64,000 nt of DNA from Croceicoccus sp. (GCA_002694745.1 NZMY01000045.1:1-64000); one strand, 5' to 3'. Positions 16,175 through 25,548 are shown, counted from the first letter of the stretch. Notes: a model not told the origin generated them from the letters alone. Numbers and translations are program-made.

Positions 16175-18703
16175 CTAGAACTTCACGCCTGCTTCTACGC
16201 CGACAAGACGGCGGGCGCCCGGCGTGATGAAAGATCCGCCGAATTCGATCGCGGGAATGGCCTCGGCGATATATTTCTCGTTCAGCGCATTGTCGGCGAA
16301 GACGGTGATCTGGAACCGGTCGGTCTCGATACCCGCACGCAGGTTCAGCACGTCGAAACTGTCGCGGCGCGCCACGTCATAGCGGGCGTTGCCGATAAAG
16401 CCGGGCAGCGCCAGCGCCGATCCGGGCAGCAGGCCGGTAAACAGCGTCGGGCGTTCCTGGTCCTGCACCGAATGGAACCATGTCGGGCCGGTGATGCGGT
16501 AATCGACCCGCCCGATCAGCCGCACCGCATCGTTGATCGGCACGCTGAGGTCGGTGCCGAGGTTGATCGTGTAGTCGGCGGTGTAGGGCGACTTGTTCCC
16601 CACGGTATAGGGGCGCGAGCTGTTTTCCCTGATCTCGCTGTCGGTGACGTTGAAAGAACCGAACACGTTCCACCAGTCGGTCAACTTCCCCGTAAGGTTG
16701 ATCTCCGCACCCTTCACATTGACCTTGTCGATGTTGGACACGACGCGCAGCAGGCCAAAGCTGCCCACGAAGAATTCGAAGAACTGCATGTCGTGGATCT
16801 GCGTGTAGTAACCGGCCAGGTCATAGGTGATGCGGTCGTTGAACAGGCTTCCCTTCACGCCCGCCTCGAACGCGCTGGACCATTCCTTGTCGTACTGGTC
16901 GGTGATCGTGACGCCGGCGTCGATGAACTGGTTGAAATTGGTGTCGACGATGGCTGACGAGCCCTGATTGTTGAACCCGCCGGATTTGAATCCGATGCCC
17001 CAGTTTCCATAGATGTTGAGGTCGGGCACCGGCTCAAAGCTCAGTGACAGCTTGGGCTGGATCTGTTCGAACACCTCGTGCTGGGGCGTCAGTTCGCCGA
17101 ACGCCTGCCCCGGATTGATCGGTCCGCCCGTGAACGGATCGATCGCGTCGGGGACCAGCGATGAGGCGCGGCGATCCTCGATGTCATAGCGCAGCGCAAA
17201 ACTGGCGGAGAGCTGCTGCGTCGGCTGATAGTCGAGCGCGCCGAACATCGCATAGACATTGGTCCGGAACTTGTCCGATAGCAGCAGCGAGGTCGGGTTC
17301 GCGGATTCGGGCGGATTATACAGGTTCTTGATGACCCCGTTGCCCGTATCGCCGCTGAGGCTGACGCCGGTCTCGCGGTCGATATTCAGGTAATAGCCGC
17401 CAAGCTGCCAGTTCAGCGGCCCCGCATTGTCCGAGATCAGCCGGATCTCCGCACTGAAATCGGTCTGTTTGCGCAGCTGGTACTGGATACCGTCGCAAGT
17501 GGTCGGGCTGTAGGGCCCAAAGGTCGATCCATTCGCGGGCGCGAAGATGAACGGCACCGGGATCTGGCCGATCGCGCCGGGCGGGTTGACCGGGTAGCCG
17601 GTCAGTTCTGCGGTGCTGGCGAAACAGGCGTTCACCGTGGGCTGGCCCGCCGGATCAGCCGCTCCGATATAGCGGGCGAAATCGGCAGATGTGCCGTCAG
17701 CGACCAGATCCTGATCGACATCGGAATAAAGCGCCCATGCCACGAGCGAGACATTGCTGGTTAGTTCCTGATCCAGCTTGACCGACATGTCGAAGCTCGT
17801 CTGGTCGTTGGTGGCGCGGATGTTGTTGTAGAAGTTGAACGGATGCTCGTTCACGTCCTCGTAGAAGGCGGGATTGACCGCGGCGAAATTGGGCAGGTGG
17901 AACGCGGCATTGAACGGCAGCGAAGCGCCGCTGAAATCGGCATAGCGCGCCTTTACGTCGACCTGCGTGGCGGTGCCCTGGCCGAACATCACGCGCCCGT
18001 CGACCGACCAGGTTTCTTGATCGTCGACCACTTTCGCGTCGAGGAAATCGTTGCGAAAGAATCCGTCGGTGGTGCGATAGAATCCCGACAGGACAAAGCC
18101 GATGTTCTCCGCGACCGGACCGCTGACATAGGCGGTGCCTTCGAACGTGTCCTCGTTCGCATAGGACGCGCGCGCCATGCCGGTGAAATATTCGGTCGGC
18201 TCTAGCGTCTGTATGACGATGGCGCCCGCTGCCGCGTTGCGTCCATAAAGCGCGCCTTGCGGGCCCTTCAGGATTTCGACCTGCCGCAAGGTGCCTTGCG
18301 TCTGGTTGAGCTGCGCGGTGTTCGTCTTGAGGATGCCGTCGACGACCAGCGCGACCGAGCTTTCCGCGTCGCGCGCGCCGTTGATGCCGCGGATATTGAC
18401 CTGCGTATCGCCCGCCTCGGCCGTTCCGGTGACGATGGTGACGCCGGGCGTCAGGCCGACGAAATCCTCCGCCTTGTTGGCGCCGGTGCGTTCCAGCGCC
18501 TCGGCCGTCAGCACCGATACCGATGCCGGGACGTCCTGCAGTCGTTCGGACTGGCGGCGGGCGGTGACGATGATGTCATCGGGAGAAGCGGCTGCGACTT
18601 CGGGCACGGCGGCGGGTTCCTCGGCCGTCTGGGCCAGCGTGGGAACTGTCGACGCCAATACCGAAACGACCGACGCCGAAACGAGCCAACGAGAAGACCT
18701 CAT
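16175..18703 (-). CDS. TonB-dependent outer-membrane receptor
   Basis: An 842-residue outer-membrane active transporter energised by TonB-ExbBD. A signal peptide ends near PTLAQTAEE (~residue 28). A TonB-box-like DDIIVTARR is followed by the plug (RLQDVPASVSVLT to about residue 180, including the GPQGALYGRNAAAGAI plug motif). The 22-strand barrel ends with the required terminal Phe (GVEAGVKF). The start at 18703 is chosen because GGGGG lies eight bases upstream; an ATG at 18718 lacks a ribosome site. It is divergent from the GntR regulator, whose probable operator lies between them, and upstream of the glycosidase operon on the same strand. So its cargo could be either a glycan or the substrate of the HMGL/hydantoinase operon. 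Confidence 0.9.
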   Translation of the reverse strand: MRSSRWLVSASVVSVLASTVPTLAQTAEEPAAVPEVAAASPDDIIVTARRQSERLQDVPASVSVLTAEALERTGANKAEDFVGLTPGVTIVTGTAEAGDTQVNIRGINGARDAESSVALVVDGILKTNTAQLNQTQGTLRQVEILKGPQGALYGRNAAAGAIVIQTLEPTEYFTGMARASYANEDTFEGTAYVSGPVAENIGFVLSGFYRTTDGFFRNDFLDAKVVDDQETWSVDGRVMFGQGTATQVDVKARYADFSGASLPFNAAFHLPNFAAVNPAFYEDVNEHPFNFYNNIRATNDQTSFDMSVKLDQELTSNVSLVAWALYSDVDQDLVADGTSADFARYIGAADPAGQPTVNACFASTAELTGYPVNPPGAIGQIPVPFIFAPANGSTFGPYSPTTCDGIQYQLRKQTDFSAEIRLISDNAGPLNWQLGGYYLNIDRETGVSLSGDTGNGVIKNLYNPPESANPTSLLLSDKFRTNVYAMFGALDYQPTQQLSASFALRYDIEDRRASSLVPDAIDPFTGGPINPGQAFGELTPQHEVFEQIQPKLSLSFEPVPDLNIYGNWGIGFKSGGFNNQGSSAIVDTNFNQFIDAGVTITDQYDKEWSSAFEAGVKGSLFNDRITYDLAGYYTQIHDMQFFEFFVGSFGLLRVVSNIDKVNVKGAEINLTGKLTDWWNVFGSFNVTDSEIRENSSRPYTVGNKSPYTADYTINLGTDLSVPINDAVRLIGRVDYRITGPTWFHSVQDQERPTLFTGLLPGSALALPGFIGNARYDVARRDSFDVLNLRAGIETDRFQITVFADNALNEKYIAEAIPAIEFGGSFITPGARRLVGVEAGVKF

Positions 18704-18765
18704 GCCAAATGCCCCCATGATCGGGCGCCCCTGAAAGCGCCATTGCGTTTCCCTGAGTGAGAGGT

Positions 18766-18779
18766 ATTGTGTACAAAAT
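18766..18779. promoter_or_regulatory. Putative GntR/FCD operator between receptor and regulator
   Basis: ATTGTGTACAAAAT contains the palindrome TTGT-GT-ACAA. The form TTGTnnACAA is known for several FCD-type GntR repressors. It lies in the shared divergent region, 63 bases upstream of the TonB receptor start and 39 bases upstream of the regulator start. A similar sequence overlaps the start of the next gene in the operon. Confidence 0.55.
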
Positions 18780-18817
18780 GGCTTTGGTCAAGTTTCAAGT
18801 TCTAAGGAGGGGGCATC

Positions 18818-19495
18818 ATTTCCAAGGCTAGCGACAAAGCCTATGCCGAGATCCGCGCCATGGTGCTCAGCGGGGAACTGCCCGCGGGCACGCAGATTCG
18901 CGAGGAGGCCATGGCCGAGCGTTGCGGCGTATCGCGCACGCCCGTCAGGGAGGCGCTGCGGCGGCTGGAGGCAGAGCTTCTGGTCACGCGGACCGAGACC
19001 AATCGCAGCTTCGTGGCCGACTGGTCGCTCAGCGACGTGGCCGATGCATTCGAACTGCGCGCCATGCTGGAGGGCCATGCCGCGCGGCTGGCCGCCGAGC
19101 GGATCGAGCTTTCGCTGATTGCCGCCATGCGCGCCGAGAATGCGCGTCTGGGCGAGGCGGTGCATTCGGATTATCCGGACGTCGACCTGTTCCTCGAAAC
19201 CAATCGCGCCTTTCACGCCATGATTCTGGAAGCGGCCGGTTCGCGGCGGCTGGCGGCGCTGCTCGGCACCTTGGTAGAGCAGCCTGTCGTCTGGCGCACG
19301 GCGCATCAATACCGGTTCGAGGATCTGCGCCGTTCGTATAGCGAGCACGAGGAATTGCTGGCCGCATTCGATCGCGGCGACGGGTCATGGGCGCGGGCCG
19401 TGATGGTCGCGCATGTGCGGCGGGCCTACCACGCCTATGCCGATGCACATCGCAAACTGCCTGGCGCACGCATAGCCAAGGCGATGACCGGATAA
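18818..19495 (+). CDS. GntR-family regulator, FadR/FCD subfamily, probable ATT start
   Basis: A 225-residue DNA-binding regulator. The winged helix-turn-helix runs from residue ~5: KAYAEIRAMVLSGELPAG, then AERCGVSRTPVREALRRLE as recognition helix. The FCD effector domain follows (DAFELRAMLEGHAARLAAER; FLETNRAFHAMILEAAG; metal-binding His near YSEHEELLAAFDRGD). The only canonical ATG before the HTH (18860) would remove the first helix. A strong AAGGAGG (18804-18810) instead sits seven bases before an in-frame ATT at 18818, with ATC at 18815 as alternative. The frame is closed by TAA at 18803, so no ATG, GTG or TTG is available. It overlaps the HMGL gene by one base (TAATG) and probably controls that operon and the divergent receptor. 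Confidence 0.85.
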   Translation: MSKASDKAYAEIRAMVLSGELPAGTQIREEAMAERCGVSRTPVREALRRLEAELLVTRTETNRSFVADWSLSDVADAFELRAMLEGHAARLAAERIELSLIAAMRAENARLGEAVHSDYPDVDLFLETNRAFHAMILEAAGSRRLAALLGTLVEQPVVWRTAHQYRFEDLRRSYSEHEELLAAFDRGDGSWARAVMVAHVRRAYHAYADAHRKLPGARIAKAMTG

Positions 19496-19506
19496 TGTAT
19501 ACAAAA
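19495..19506. promoter_or_regulatory. Second operator-like palindrome over the HMGL start codon
   Basis: ATGTATACAAAA contains the palindrome TGTATACA (19496-19503) and shares TGTnTACAAAA with the divergent-region site at 18766. It coincides with the first codons of the lyase gene, so it may be coding coincidence, but the resemblance suggests a second GntR contact. Confidence 0.35.
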
Positions 19507-20400
19507 AACGTCGAAATCGTTGAGGTCAGCCCGCGCGACGGTCTGCAGAACGAAAAGCTGCAGATTGTCACCGCGGACAAGATTGCACTGATCGAACGCG
19601 CGCTGGAAGCCGGTGCGCGGCGGATAGAGGTCGCCAGTTTCGTCAATCCCCGCGCCGTGCCGCAAATGGCCGATGCGGAAGCGGTGTGTGCCGGTTTGCC
19701 GGAACGCGGGGACGTGACCTACATCGGGCTGGTCCTCAACATGCGCGGCGCGGATCGTGCGATCGCCACCGGCCGGATCGACCAGCTGGGTGCGGTCGCG
19801 GTGGCGTCGGACGGGCTGGGCATTGCCAATCAGGGCCAGTCCAGCGACCAATCCGTCGATGTCGCCTGCGAGATCGTGAGAGCGGCCAAGGCCGCAGAGT
19901 TGACCGGGCAAGTGACGATCGCCGCCAGCTTTGGCTGTCCGTTCGATGGCGAAGTCGCGGTCCGGCATGTCGTTTCCATGGCCGAACGCCTGGCGCGTAG
20001 CGAACCTGCCGAAATCGCGCTGGCCGACACGATCGGCGTCGCCAATCCTGCGCATGTGGCACAGCTTGTCTCTGCCGTGGCCGATGCTGTCGGACCTGTC
20101 CCCGTTCGCATCCATTGCCACAACACCCGCGGCACCGGCCTCGCCAATGTGTGGGCGGCGGTGCAGGCCGGGGCGAGCGTCGTCGATGCCTCGATCGGTG
20201 GCCTTGGCGGGTGCCCGTTTGCCCCCGGCGCTGCCGGCAATGTGGCGACCGAAGACGTCGTCTATATGCTCGAACGCGCAGGCGTCGCCACGGGGCTGGA
20301 CCTGGCGAAGTTGATCGACACCAATCACTGGCTGGAAGGCGTGATGGGGCGGACCCTGCCCGGCATGGTCGCCCGCGCCCCCCTTTTTCCGGCAGCATAG
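19495..20400 (+). CDS. Hydroxymethylglutaryl-CoA lyase family enzyme
   Basis: A 301-residue DRE-TIM metallolyase that cleaves 3-hydroxyacyl-CoAs (HMG-CoA to acetyl-CoA and acetoacetate in the type enzyme). Visible are VEVSPRDGLQNE (residues ~7-18, the catalytic Arg and metal Asp), IEVASFVNP, the metal His pair in RIHCHNTRG, and the mobile-loop motif GGLGGCPFAPGAAGNVATED with the catalytic Cys. The gene begins at the base where the GntR stop ends and is followed ten bases later by hydantoinase A. It could act on HMG-CoA or on another 3-hydroxy-3-methylacyl-CoA supplied by the CoA-transferase of this operon. Confidence 0.88.
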   Translation: MYTKNVEIVEVSPRDGLQNEKLQIVTADKIALIERALEAGARRIEVASFVNPRAVPQMADAEAVCAGLPERGDVTYIGLVLNMRGADRAIATGRIDQLGAVAVASDGLGIANQGQSSDQSVDVACEIVRAAKAAELTGQVTIAASFGCPFDGEVAVRHVVSMAERLARSEPAEIALADTIGVANPAHVAQLVSAVADAVGPVPVRIHCHNTRGTGLANVWAAVQAGASVVDASIGGLGGCPFAPGAAGNVATEDVVYMLERAGVATGLDLAKLIDTNHWLEGVMGRTLPGMVARAPLFPAA

Positions 20401-20410
20401 GGAGCTACAG

Positions 20411-22459
20411 ATGGGATATCGCCTTGGCGTGGATGTTGGCGGCACGTTCACCGATCTTCTGCTGTTCGATGCCTCCGACGGAAGGTTCTGGCGGCACAAG
20501 ACACCCTCGACCCCTTCGGATTCGTCCGAAGGTATCCTCACCGGCCTCGACGTGATCTGCGAAAAGGCGGGCATCGCGCCGGATGAAATCGAGTATTTCC
20601 TGCACGGCACGACCGTCGCCACCAATGCGGTGCTGGAAGGAAAGGGGTCGCGCGTCGGGCTGATCACGACCGAAGGCTATCGCCACATCATGCAGATCGC
20701 CCGCAGCTTCGTGCCGGGCGGTCTTGCCGGATGGATCATCTGGCCGAAACCTACGCCGCTTGCCGCGCTGGAGGATACTGTCACGATCAAGGGACGGATG
20801 GACGCGCAGGGAAACACCGTCCGCCCGCTGGACGAGGACGATATCAGGCAGCAGGTCGGATCCCTGAAGAAGCAGGGGGTCGAGGCGATTACGGTGTCCC
20901 TGATGAACGCCTATGTCGACGGATCGCATGAAAAGACGGTGGGCAGGATCGTGGCAGACATCCTGCCCGACATTCCCGTGTCGCTCAGCCATGAAGTGCT
21001 GCCCGAAATGCAGGAATACGAACGCACGCTGACCACCGTGGCGAATGCGGCGGTGCGTCCCGTGGTCAGCCGCTATGTCTCGCGGCTGCGCGGGCGGCTG
21101 GCCGACACGAACATGTCGGGAAAGCTGTCGCTGCTGCGCTCAGACGGCGGCCTGATGTCGGCGCAAAAGGCCGAGGAGCATCCGGTCAACATATTGATGT
21201 CCGGCCCGGCCGGCGGCGTCACCGGCGCGCTGTGGGTGGCGCGCAACGCGGGGCTGAAGAATATCCTGACGCTCGATGTCGGCGGCACGTCGACCGACGT
21301 CGCGCTGATAGAAGGGCTGGAACCCCGCCGCCAGCGCACGACCGAGGTGGGCCACCTCTCGGTTCGCGCCTCCGCGCTCGACGTGAAGACCGTTGGCGCA
21401 GGGGGCGGATCGATCGCCTATGTGCCCGAACTGACCGGTGCGCTGCGCGTCGGACCGCAATCGGCGGGCGCGGTGCCGGGGCCGGTGGCCTATGGCAAGG
21501 GCGGCGAGGCGCCGACCGTCACCGACGCGAATGTCGTGCTGGGCTATCTGCCCGAGAACCTGCTGGGCGGCACTTTCCGGCTCGACCGCGAGGGAGCCAA
21601 GAAGTCCGTCCAGACCATCGCCGATGCGCTGGGTGTGGACCTGATGGCGGCGGCGCGCGGCATCATCGACATCGTGAACGAGAACATGTTCGGCGCGCTG
21701 CGCATGATCTCGGTCCAGCAGGGCTATGACCCGCGCCATTTCGCTCTGATGGGCTTTGGCGGGGCGGGGCCGCTGCATGTGAACGCGGTGGCGCGTCTGA
21801 TGGGCAGCTGGCCGGCCGTCTCGCCGGTGTCGCCGGGCGTGCTGTGCGCGCTGGGCGATGCGACGACGCGCATGCGGACCGAGACCGCGCGCTCGTTTTC
21901 GCGGCTGGCGAAGGACACGAACGAGGACAAGCTGATCGCCGTTCTGGAAGAGATGGCGGCGCAGACGCGGGAAGAACTGCTGTCCGACGGTGTCGCGGAG
22001 GACGAGATCGCCACCGCCTTCGAAATCGACGTGCGCTACAGCGGGCAGGCCTTCGAAGTGCCGCTGACGATCACGCCGGACACGCTGCGCAGCGACGGGA
22101 TCGCGGGCCTGCTCGCGCGTTTCGATGAAGAGCATCTGCGCCTGTTCACCTTCAACATGGAAAGCGATCACGAGATCGTGAACTTGCGCGCAGTCGCGAC
22201 CGGCGCGGCGCTCGACCTGCCGGCCGCTGAACTGGAAAAGGGCAATGGCGATCCCTCTGGCGCGAAGCTGCGCGACCACACGCTCTGGATGGACGGGCGC
22301 GAGCAGGATGCGGTGATCTATGAAAGATCGCGCCTGCGCGCCGGCGACATCATCCCCGGCCCAGCCATCGTCGTCGAAATGGACTCGACCACGCTGATCG
22401 AAAGCGGCTGCACCGGCAAGGTCGACCCTGTCGGCAACATCATGATCACTCCGGCCTGA
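20411..22459 (+). CDS. Hydantoinase/5-oxoprolinase A subunit family
   Basis: A 682-residue HyuA-type subunit, an ASKHA-fold ATP-dependent enzyme. The N-terminal phosphate-binding motif is GVDVGGTFTDLLLFD (residues ~6-20). The central ATPase motif is LTLDVGGTSTDVALIEG, then VGAGGGSIAY, and the C-terminal GFGGAGPLHVNAVARLMG. Family members hydrolyse hydantoins or oxoproline or act in ketone carboxylases, always with ATP and a HyuB partner. That partner follows directly (12-base gap). GGGAG-like sequence precedes the ATG. Length is typical. The substrate is unknown; the context of HMGL and CoA-transferase argues against simple hydantoin use. Confidence 0.9.
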   Translation: MGYRLGVDVGGTFTDLLLFDASDGRFWRHKTPSTPSDSSEGILTGLDVICEKAGIAPDEIEYFLHGTTVATNAVLEGKGSRVGLITTEGYRHIMQIARSFVPGGLAGWIIWPKPTPLAALEDTVTIKGRMDAQGNTVRPLDEDDIRQQVGSLKKQGVEAITVSLMNAYVDGSHEKTVGRIVADILPDIPVSLSHEVLPEMQEYERTLTTVANAAVRPVVSRYVSRLRGRLADTNMSGKLSLLRSDGGLMSAQKAEEHPVNILMSGPAGGVTGALWVARNAGLKNILTLDVGGTSTDVALIEGLEPRRQRTTEVGHLSVRASALDVKTVGAGGGSIAYVPELTGALRVGPQSAGAVPGPVAYGKGGEAPTVTDANVVLGYLPENLLGGTFRLDREGAKKSVQTIADALGVDLMAAARGIIDIVNENMFGALRMISVQQGYDPRHFALMGFGGAGPLHVNAVARLMGSWPAVSPVSPGVLCALGDATTRMRTETARSFSRLAKDTNEDKLIAVLEEMAAQTREELLSDGVAEDEIATAFEIDVRYSGQAFEVPLTITPDTLRSDGIAGLLARFDEEHLRLFTFNMESDHEIVNLRAVATGAALDLPAAELEKGNGDPSGAKLRDHTLWMDGREQDAVIYERSRLRAGDIIPGPAIVVEMDSTTLIESGCTGKVDPVGNIMITPA

Positions 22460-22470
22460 GGAGAACGCCA

Positions 22471-24354
22471 ATGCCTGCAACGATCGTACAGGACGAAAAG
22501 CCGTTCGAGCGGGTCGAGATCGATCCCGTCACACTCGACATCATCGAGAACGCCTTGCGCAATGCGCGGCTGGAAATGGATGCCACGCTGGTGCGCACCG
22601 CCATGTCGCCCGGCATCCGCGAACAGGGCGATGCCTTTCCGATGATCGCCGACCACACCGGCAAGATGATCGTCGGCCAGTTCGGCAGCTTCATCGACGG
22701 GTTTCTCAGAGGTTTCGACGGGACGCTGGAAGACGGCGACATGATCTTCCTGTCCGACCCTTACAGCTGCGAGGGTGCGGTCAGCCATTCGAACGACTGG
22801 CTGGTGCTGCTGCCGGTGTTCAAGGACGGGCGCCTGCTCGCCTATACCGCGATGTTTGGCCACCAGAGCGACATTGGTGGCAAGGTCGCTGGCTCCATGC
22901 CCATCGACGCGCGCTCCATCTTCGAGGAGGGGGTGCGCATTCCGCCGGTCAAGATCTGGCGCAAGGGCGAGTACAACGAGGACCTCATCAGGCTGGTGAT
23001 GCACCAGACGCGCAAGCCTGACTGGTGCCAGGCCGACCTCAACGCGTTGATCGCGTCCTGCCGCGTCGCCGCGCGGCGCGTGATCGAAATGGCGGAGCGC
23101 TTCGGCGACGACGTCTATGTGTCCGCGACGCAGGAATTGCTCGCGCGCAACCATCGCGCGATGAAGGCGCTGATCGCGCAGGCCGTCGCGGAAGAGCCCG
23201 TCACGTTCGAGGATTATCTGTGCGACGACGGCGTCGGATACGGGCCTTACCGGATCCGCTGCACCATGTGGCGCGAGGGCGAGCGCGTGATCCTCGACTT
23301 TGATGGGACCGATCCGCAATCGGCGGCCTCGATCAATTTCTATCTGAACGAAAACATGTTCAAGATGTTCTTCGGCATTTACATGATCATGGTCTTCGAC
23401 CCGCAGATCCTGTTCAACGACGGGTTCTACGATCTGATCGATGTCCGCATCCCCGAAGGATCGCTGCTGAAACCGAAATTCCCGGCGGCGCTTTCGGGCC
23501 GGACGCATGCGCTGGGCCGCATCTTCGACATACTTGGCGGTCTGCTGGGGCAGAAGACCCCGGCCTTCATGAACGCGGCGGGCTTCTCCTCGTCACCGCA
23601 TCTGTTCTATTCGGGCAATGACAACCGGCCCGGGCAGAAGGGCGACTGGTTCCAGCTGTTCCAGATCGGCTTTGGCGGGATTCCGGGGCGTCCGATGGGC
23701 GACGGGCCCGATGGGCATTCGCTGTGGCCGGGCTTTACCAACGTGCCGAACGAGTTCCTCGAGCGCTATTTCCCGATGATCATCGAACGCTATGAAACCG
23801 AGCCGGACAGCGGCGGCGCGGGATTGCACCGCGGCGGCAACGGCATTCACATGACTTATCGCTTTCTGTCGGACGGGGTCATCTCGATCCATGACGACCG
23901 CTGGTTTATCCCTCCGTGGGGCGTCAACGGGGGCGAGCCGGGATACCGGGCGCGCAAGATCCTGGAAAAGGCGGACGGCACCACCATCACCGTCGCCAAC
24001 AAGCTGGAGGAAATGGCGGTCGAAACAGGCGATCAGCTGCATTTCATCACCTGGGGCGGAGGCGGCTGGGGCGACCCGCTGGAACGCGATCCGGAACTCG
24101 TCGCGAAGGAGATTACGCAAGGCCTCGTCACGGTCGAGGGCGCAAAGGCCTATGGCGTCGTGGCGGACCAGGCGGGCATGGTCGACGAGGCCGCGACGGC
24201 AAGCCTGCGGGACCGCATGCGCGACGAGCGCGACGAACCCGCGCTGTTCGACTTCGGCCCGGGCATCGACAGCCTGCGCGAACGCTGCGAGGCGGAAACC
24301 GGACTTCCGGCACCGCAACAGCCGGTCTGGCCCGATGCAGAGGCAGCGGAATAG
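22471..24354 (+). CDS. Hydantoinase/5-oxoprolinase B subunit family
   Basis: A 627-residue HyuB-type subunit, partner of the upstream A subunit. Family landmarks are DPVTLDIIENALRNARLEMD (residues ~14-33), DPYSCEGAVSHSNDWLV, FGHQSDIGGKVAGSMP with the probable metal residues, and the glycine-rich end GGGGWGDPLERDP near residue 535. Length is slightly above the usual 550-590. AGGAG precedes the ATG. It ends three bases before the CoA-transferase start, so all four enzymes of the operon are probably on one message. Confidence 0.9.
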   Translation: MPATIVQDEKPFERVEIDPVTLDIIENALRNARLEMDATLVRTAMSPGIREQGDAFPMIADHTGKMIVGQFGSFIDGFLRGFDGTLEDGDMIFLSDPYSCEGAVSHSNDWLVLLPVFKDGRLLAYTAMFGHQSDIGGKVAGSMPIDARSIFEEGVRIPPVKIWRKGEYNEDLIRLVMHQTRKPDWCQADLNALIASCRVAARRVIEMAERFGDDVYVSATQELLARNHRAMKALIAQAVAEEPVTFEDYLCDDGVGYGPYRIRCTMWREGERVILDFDGTDPQSAASINFYLNENMFKMFFGIYMIMVFDPQILFNDGFYDLIDVRIPEGSLLKPKFPAALSGRTHALGRIFDILGGLLGQKTPAFMNAAGFSSSPHLFYSGNDNRPGQKGDWFQLFQIGFGGIPGRPMGDGPDGHSLWPGFTNVPNEFLERYFPMIIERYETEPDSGGAGLHRGGNGIHMTYRFLSDGVISIHDDRWFIPPWGVNGGEPGYRARKILEKADGTTITVANKLEEMAVETGDQLHFITWGGGGWGDPLERDPELVAKEITQGLVTVEGAKAYGVVADQAGMVDEAATASLRDRMRDERDEPALFDFGPGIDSLRERCEAETGLPAPQQPVWPDAEAAE

Positions 24355-24357
24355 GCC

Positions 24358-25548
24358 ATGGTCGTGCAAGGAGCGCTGGACGGCCTGCGCGTCGTCGAAC
24401 TGGGCCAGCTTATCGCGGGCCCCTTTTGCGGCCAGTTACTCGGCGACATGGGGGCCGATGTCATCAAGGTGGAGCAGCCGGGGTCGGGCGATCCCATGCG
24501 CGACTGGGGACAGGGCGAGGACAAGGTGCAATGGGAAATCATCGCCCGCAACAAGCGTTCGGTGACGGCGAACCTGCGCGTGAAGGAAGGACAGGCGCTG
24601 GTCCGCCGCCTGATCGCCAAGGCGGACGTGCTGGTCGAGAATTTCAAGCCCGGCACGCTTGAGAAATGGGGGCTGGGGCCCGACGATCTGCACCGGGACA
24701 ATCCGGGCCTGATCGTCGCGCGCATGTCGGGTTACGGCCAGACCGGCCCCTATTCCGATCGCGCCGGTTTCGGCGGCGTGGGAGAGGCTATGGGCGGCTG
24801 GCGCTATATCGTCGGCGAACCGGACCGTCCGCCCAGCCGCATGGGCGTGTCGATCGGCGACAGCCTGACCGCGACCTATGGCTGCATGGGCGTGCTCGCC
24901 GCTCTGCACGTGCGCGACCGGACTGGCAAGGGGCAGGTGGTGGACGCGGCATTGTACGAAAGCGTGCTGCAGGTGATGGAAGGGCTGGTGCCCGAGTACG
25001 ACCGATCAGGCATCATCCGTGAAAGGTCGGGATCGATCCTGCCGGGCATCGCCCCGTCGAACGTCTATCTGTGCAAGGACGGACAATTCATGATCGGGGC
25101 GAACAAGGACGCGATCTTCAAGCGGCTTGCGCAGGCGATGGGGCGACCCGAACTGGGCGATGACGAGCGCTATGCAACCCATATCGCACGCGGCCGCCAC
25201 CAGGCCGAACTGGACGGGATGATTTCGGACTGGACGCGCAATCTGACGGTCGAGGAAGTCGATGCGTTGATGATCGAATATTCGATCCCCGCAGGCATGG
25301 TCTATCGCGCGCCCGAAATGCTGGCCGACCCCCACTTCCAGAGCCGCGACGCGATCATCGAGGTGCAGACCGAGCGCTTCGGCCCGCTCAAGATGCAGAA
25401 TGCCTTTCCGAAACTGTCGGCAACGCCCAGCGGCGTGCGCCGCCCCGCGCCCGCGCGTCCGGGACAGGACAATGAGGCTATTTATGGAACGCTGCTGGGC
25501 CTCGATAAGGCAGAGCTGGAGCGGCTGTCAGCGCAAGGCGTGATCTGA
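24358..25548 (+). CDS. CaiB/BaiF (class III) CoA-transferase
   Basis: A 396-residue family III CoA-transferase that moves CoA between acyl groups through an aspartyl-CoA intermediate. Visible are LRVVELGQLIAGPFCGQLLG at the N-terminus, DVIKVEQPGSGDPMRDW, VLVENFKPGTLEKWGLG, and the catalytic Asp in VSIGDSLTA, followed by GKGQVVDAALYES. Length is typical. It closes the HMGL-HyuA-HyuB operon and is followed by a strong hairpin. A likely job is making the CoA thioester that the lyase then cleaves; the acid itself is not identifiable. Confidence 0.9.
   Translation: MVVQGALDGLRVVELGQLIAGPFCGQLLGDMGADVIKVEQPGSGDPMRDWGQGEDKVQWEIIARNKRSVTANLRVKEGQALVRRLIAKADVLVENFKPGTLEKWGLGPDDLHRDNPGLIVARMSGYGQTGPYSDRAGFGGVGEAMGGWRYIVGEPDRPPSRMGVSIGDSLTATYGCMGVLAALHVRDRTGKGQVVDAALYESVLQVMEGLVPEYDRSGIIRERSGSILPGIAPSNVYLCKDGQFMIGANKDAIFKRLAQAMGRPELGDDERYATHIARGRHQAELDGMISDWTRNLTVEEVDALMIEYSIPAGMVYRAPEMLADPHFQSRDAIIEVQTERFGPLKMQNAFPKLSATPSGVRRPAPARPGQDNEAIYGTLLGLDKAELERLSAQGVI

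Noticed and set aside
21140-22480. A 446-codon minus-strand frame
   Set aside because: Mirror of hydantoinase A; composition is His/Arg/Gln rich and has no start context.
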